This document shows, piece after piece, positions 50,119 to 53,419 of a stretch of 53,419 bases of DNA. The notes below the pieces were generated by a model. It was not told where the DNA came from. It ran no database searches and saw nothing but the letters and a program-made list of their open reading frames with translations. Each line of letters starts with the position of its first letter. Position 1 is the stretch's first letter. Position numbers and translations under genes: made by a program. Location of the stretch: NCBI RefSeq assembly GCF_014773545.1, contig NZ_SDDV01000014.1, forward strand, positions 1 to 53,419. The letters run 5' to 3'. The DNA comes from Hydrogenophaga sp. (GTDB taxonomy: Bacteria > Pseudomonadota > Gammaproteobacteria > Burkholderiales > Burkholderiaceae_C).

Positions 50119-50876
50119 GCGAAATCACAGCCAAAAGAGACATCCAAAAACTTCAGCGCGCCATCGTCGATGGGCTCGAGGACGTCAAGGGGCAGGACAT
50201 TGTGGTTTTCAACACGGCCGAGATCTCGCCGCTGTTCGAGCGCGTGATCGTGGCCAGCGGCAGCTCGAACCGCCAGACCAAGGCGCTGGCCGCCAGCGTG
50301 CGCGACGCGGTTCGTGAAGCGGGTTTTGACAAACCGCGCATCGAAGGCGAAGAAAACGGCGAGTGGATCATCGTCGACTGCGGCGCCGCGGTGGCGCACG
50401 TGATGCAGCCGGTGATTCGCCAGTACTACCGGCTGGAAGACATCTGGGGCGGCAAGCCGGTGCGCCTCAAACACGGAGCCGAAAAGCCGGTGCCGCCGCT
50501 GGATAGACCGGCGGGCAAACCTCGCTCCAAGAAAGACGGCGTGAACGTGCCAGCCGTGCCGGCGAAAACCGTGGCGCGCAAACGGGCGCAGTCGGCCAGC
50601 CAGACGGAAGCTTTGGCCGGCACAATCAAAGCAAAACCCAAGACCGCCATCAAAGCCCGTACCGCCGGGGCTGAAGGCGCGGCAGTCAAAAATGTCAGTG
50701 TCAAAAAAACCATGACGACGCAGACCGGCGACGGCGCGCCGACCAAGCCCAAGCTGAAGACGCTGGTGGTCAAACCGCGCGCCGCAGCCAAACCGGCCGG
50801 CCCAGCCAGCGCCAAAACGCCCGCCAAGACGCCGGCTACAAAGCGGACGAAGAAACCGGTTAAGCAAGCGACTTGA
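50115..50876 (+). CDS. rsfS: Ribosomal silencing factor RsfS with long basic C-terminal tail
   Basis: RsfS binds protein L14 of the 50S subunit and blocks subunit joining in starvation. The conserved domain covers residues 1-118 (LQRAIVDGLEDVKGQDIVVF, SSNRQTKALAASVRDAV, VDCGAAVAHVMQPVIRQYYR). Usual length is about 105-130 residues; this one has 253. The extra 130 residues are rich in Lys, Ala, Pro and Thr, with repeated KTPAKTPATK-like pieces, and look disordered. rlmH, which normally follows rsfS, is absent here; parE follows. Confidence 0.92.
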   Translation: MSEITAKRDIQKLQRAIVDGLEDVKGQDIVVFNTAEISPLFERVIVASGSSNRQTKALAASVRDAVREAGFDKPRIEGEENGEWIIVDCGAAVAHVMQPVIRQYYRLEDIWGGKPVRLKHGAEKPVPPLDRPAGKPRSKKDGVNVPAVPAKTVARKRAQSASQTEALAGTIKAKPKTAIKARTAGAEGAAVKNVSVKKTMTTQTGDGAPTKPKLKTLVVKPRAAAKPAGPASAKTPAKTPATKRTKKPVKQAT

Positions 50877-50967
50877 GGCGCGCCGCCAAATCTGCTGCGG
50901 CCGCAGCGCAGCGGCCAGCGCTGGCGCTGCAGCCACCCGCGGCTGCCGATACACGAACTCCGTCTCC

Positions 50968-52938
50968 ATGGTCAACAAACCCCCGAGCGATTATTCCGAG
51001 GCGTCGATCCGCGTCCTCAAGGGTCTGGAGCCGGTCAAGCAGCGTCCGGGCATGTACACCCGCACCGACAACCCGCTGCACATCATCCAGGAGGTGCTGG
51101 ACAACGCGGCCGACGAAGCCTTGGCCGGGCACGGCAAAAAAATCAAGGTCACGCTGCACCGCGACGGCTCGGTCAGCGTAGAGGACGACGGACGCGGCAT
51201 CCCGTTTGGTCTGCATCCGGAAGAAAACGCGCCGGTGATCGAACTGGTGTTCACCCGGCTGCACGCCGGCGGCAAGTTTGACAAAGGCCAAGGCGGCGCC
51301 TACAGCTTTTCCGGCGGCTTGCACGGCGTGGGTGTCTCGGTCACCAACGCCTTGTCGAGCCGGCTCGAAGTCAGCAGCTACCGCGAGTCGCGGGTGGCGC
51401 GGCTGGTGTTTGAGGCCGGCGAGGTGACCCAGCCGCTGCTGCTGACCGAGCGCGCACCGGGAGACCGCAAACAAGGCACCACGGTGCGCGCCTGGCCGGC
51501 GGCCAAATATTTCGACTCGCTTGTCCTGCCGATAGCCGAACTGACCCATCTGCTGCGCAGCAAAGCGGTGCTGATGCCGGGAGTCAGCGTGACGCTGGCC
51601 AACGAGACCACGCAAACCTCGCAAACCTGGATATTCAAAGGCGGCTTGCGCGACTACGTGCAGCAATCCTTGTCGGCCGAGCCACTCATTCCCTTGTTTG
51701 AAGGCGAGGCAAGCGTAGGCAGCGGGCACGACACGTTCGCCCCGGGCGAGGGTGCGGCCTGGTGCGTTGCCTTCACCGAAGACGGCCCGCTGGTGCGCGA
51801 GAGCTACGTCAACCTCATTCCCACCAGCGCCGGCGGCACACACGACAGCGGCCTGCGCGAGGGATTGTTCCAGGCCGTCAAAGGATTCATTGAACTGCAC
51901 GCGCTGCTGCCCAAGGGCGTCAAGCTGCTGCCGGAAGACGTGTTTGCGCGTGCCAGCTACGTGCTGTCGGCCAAAGTGCTGGACCCGCAGTTTCAGGGTC
52001 AAATCAAGGAGCGGCTGAACTCGCGCGATGCACTGCGCCTGGTGGCCAGTTTTGTGCGCCCGGCGCTCGAACTCTGGCTCAACCAGCACGTCGAGCACGG
52101 CAAAAAACTGGCTGAACTGGTCATCAAGGCCGCGCAGACGCGGCAAAAAGCCGGGCAAAAAGTTGAAAAACGCAAAGGCTGCGGCGTTGCCGTGCTGCCT
52201 GGTAAACTGACCGATTGCGAAAGCCGTGATCTGGCGCACAACGAGGTGTTTCTGGTCGAGGGCGACTCGGCCGGCGGCAGCGCCAAAATGGGCCGCAACA
52301 AAGAATGCCAGGCCGTGCTGCCGCTGCGCGGCAAGGTGCTCAACACCTGGGAAGTCGAGCGCGAGCGGCTGTTTGCCAACAACGAAATTCACGACATTGC
52401 GGTCGCCATCGGCGTCGATCCGCACGGCCCGAACGACCAGCCCGACCTTGGCGGCCTGCGCTACGGCAAGGTCTGCATCCTGAGCGACGCCGACGTGGAC
52501 GGCTCGCACATTCAGGTGCTGCTGCTGACACTTTTTTTTCGGCATTTTCCCAAGCTGATCGAAGCAGGCCATCTGTACGTGGCGCGCCCACCGCTGTTTC
52601 GTGTTGACGTGCCGGCGCGCGGCAAAAAGCCGGCCCGAAAAGAGTACGCGCTGGACGAGGGCGAGCTGCACACCATTTTGGACAAAGCGAGCAAAGACGG
52701 CGTGCCGCGCGAGAAATGCCAGATCAGCCGCTTCAAGGGTTTGGGCGAGATGAACGCCGTACAGCTCTGGGACACCACGCTCAACCCCGACACCCGTCGC
52801 TTGCTGCCGGTGAGCTTGGGCGGTCTGGATTTTTCCGCCACCGCAGACCTGTTGAGCAAGCTCATGGGCAAAGGCGAAGCCGCCGCCCGGCGAGAACTGA
52901 TGGAGCTGCACGGTGACTCGGTGGAGCTGGATCTGTAG
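50968..52938 (+). CDS. parE: DNA topoisomerase IV subunit B
   Basis: ParE carries the ATPase and toprim domains of topoisomerase IV, which unlinks daughter chromosomes. The 656-residue protein has the GHKL ATPase motifs QEVLDNAADEALAG, VEDDGRGIPFG and YSFSGGLHGVGVSVTNAL, then the toprim motif EGDSAGGSAKMGRNKECQA and the DxD metal site in ILSDADVDGSHIQVL. The C-terminus reads LMGKGEAAARRELMELHGDS. The start MVNKPPSDYSEASIRVLKGL at 50968 fits the family. A terminator follows 20 bases after the stop. parC is not in the window. Confidence 0.96.
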   Translation: MVNKPPSDYSEASIRVLKGLEPVKQRPGMYTRTDNPLHIIQEVLDNAADEALAGHGKKIKVTLHRDGSVSVEDDGRGIPFGLHPEENAPVIELVFTRLHAGGKFDKGQGGAYSFSGGLHGVGVSVTNALSSRLEVSSYRESRVARLVFEAGEVTQPLLLTERAPGDRKQGTTVRAWPAAKYFDSLVLPIAELTHLLRSKAVLMPGVSVTLANETTQTSQTWIFKGGLRDYVQQSLSAEPLIPLFEGEASVGSGHDTFAPGEGAAWCVAFTEDGPLVRESYVNLIPTSAGGTHDSGLREGLFQAVKGFIELHALLPKGVKLLPEDVFARASYVLSAKVLDPQFQGQIKERLNSRDALRLVASFVRPALELWLNQHVEHGKKLAELVIKAAQTRQKAGQKVEKRKGCGVAVLPGKLTDCESRDLAHNEVFLVEGDSAGGSAKMGRNKECQAVLPLRGKVLNTWEVERERLFANNEIHDIAVAIGVDPHGPNDQPDLGGLRYGKVCILSDADVDGSHIQVLLLTLFFRHFPKLIEAGHLYVARPPLFRVDVPARGKKPARKEYALDEGELHTILDKASKDGVPREKCQISRFKGLGEMNAVQLWDTTLNPDTRRLLPVSLGGLDFSATADLLSKLMGKGEAAARRELMELHGDSVELDL

Positions 52939-52956
52939 GCGGCACTGAATCGGAAT

Positions 52957-52981
52957 AAATCGGGGTCAGACCCCGATTTTT
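52957..52981 (+). terminator. Terminator after parE, built on the GGGGTCAGACCCC motif
   Basis: AAATCGGGGTC and GACCCCGATTT are perfect arms around one A, followed by TTTTTC. It ends the parE transcript. Its GGGGTCAG/CTGACCCC core is the same as in the nasA element at 36607-36692. Confidence 0.85.
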
Positions 52982-53020
52982 CTGCACACGAATGCCATTT
53001 CGGGTAAACTGCGCAACAGA

Positions 53021-53409
53021 GGGGCTGCACTGGTTTCGACGTGGGTTCGGACGCGCAGCAGGGCATGTCGAGGTTCTGTCACCTCGTAAATCAGCAGAAA
53101 AAAACCAACTGCAAACGACGAACGTTTCGCACTCGCCGCTTAATTGCCGGTGAGCTTTGCAACAGCAGGCCTACAGGCTGGGCAAGGGTTCAGACGGCAC
53201 AAGCCGCATGAGTCCAGGCTGCAAAGATAATTCAATAGGCTGGCCGGGCGTCGGGTAACTTGGCGCAAGGCGAGATTCAAGGTTGCTGGCAATTTGCATA
53301 GCGTGCCGCTGCGCGATGCGAAGAGCGAGACTCAAAACAGACGGCTACACATGTAGAACTGCTCGAAGAAGGCTTGCGGACGGGGGTTCGAATCCCCCCA
53401 GCTCCACCA
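53021..53409 (+). ncRNA. ssrA: tmRNA (transfer-messenger RNA)
   Basis: The 389-base RNA starts GGGGCTGCACTGGTTTCGAC and ends with the tRNA-like GTTCGAATCCCCCCAGCTCC plus ACCA; GGGGCTG pairs with CAGCTCC. The tag reading frame at 53111-53143 encodes ANDERFALAA followed by TAA, the usual beta-proteobacterial tag (a resume Ala is added from the tRNA part). It rescues stalled ribosomes with SmpB. It is complete within the window. Confidence 0.97.
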
Positions 53410-53419
53410 ATAACCAGGC

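Noticed and set aside
50873..51181. A 102-codon plus-strand frame across the rsfS-parE gap
   Set aside because: It overlaps parE in another frame, and its translation is low-complexity.

Overview
This window looks like chromosomal DNA from a betaproteobacterium of the order Burkholderiales, most likely family Comamonadaceae. The evidence is the high GC content, the 16S sequence, the rrn order 16S-tRNA-Ile-tRNA-Ala-23S-5S, the tmRNA tag ANDERFALAA, and the order folC-SPOR gene-cvpA-purF-metZ. Genus assignment by eye is not safe.

Layout. (1) 1-8.5 kb, minus strand: the N-terminus of a tyrosine integrase at the very edge, beside the 3' end of guaA, a known docking site for genomic islands. Then guaA, guaB, a broken duplicate of the glnS 3' end, glnS, a REP-type repeat, a HipA-like kinase (YjjJ type) and an alpha/beta hydrolase. 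(2) 8.6-13.3 kb, minus strand: argG, ppnP, a small unknown gene and a DUF6502/DUF5666-lipoprotein pair with a palindromic operator candidate. (3) 13.4-20.8 kb, plus strand: folC, SPOR gene, cvpA, purF, metZ, gltX and a tRNA operon (Ala-GGC, Glu-UUC, Asp-GUC). (4) 21-22.5 kb: a MazE/MazF-like pair and insertion-sequence debris. (5) 22.5-29.1 kb: a transglutaminase-like protein and a complete rrn operon. (6) 29.2-32.8 kb: a YihY membrane protein, a CBS-domain protein and dusA, separated by small remnants of lost genes. (7) 32.8-46.1 kb, minus strand: a RelE-type toxin lacking its C-terminus with its antitoxin, then a nitrate assimilation locus (nasR, nrtA, permease, ATPase, nirB, nirD, nasA, ybiB, cobA). 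(8) 46.1-48.5 kb: a gamma-class carbonic anhydrase-like protein and a graveyard of three transposon-gene fragments, including a broken tnpB. (9) 48.5-53.4 kb, plus strand: hemF, nadD, rsfS, parE and ssrA (tmRNA).

The nitrate locus is the largest functional unit. NrtA, the permease and the ATPase import nitrate. NasA reduces it to nitrite and NirBD reduces nitrite to ammonium. CobA makes the siroheme precursor needed by NirB. A sigma-54 promoter, an NtrC-like site and a structured leader lie between nasR and nrtA, which fits nitrogen control plus NasR antitermination.

The most unusual signals are small dispersed repeats that have entered coding sequence without breaking it: a REP inside nirB, an 86-bp inverted-repeat element inside nasA, and a convergent repeat pair that supplies the end of nirD and possibly the beginning of nasA. 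Also notable are a motif at fixed distance downstream of three stable-RNA promoters, the DUF6502/DUF5666 pair, and the partial glnS duplication. I see no CRISPR array and no complete mobile element. No whole novel defence system is evident.
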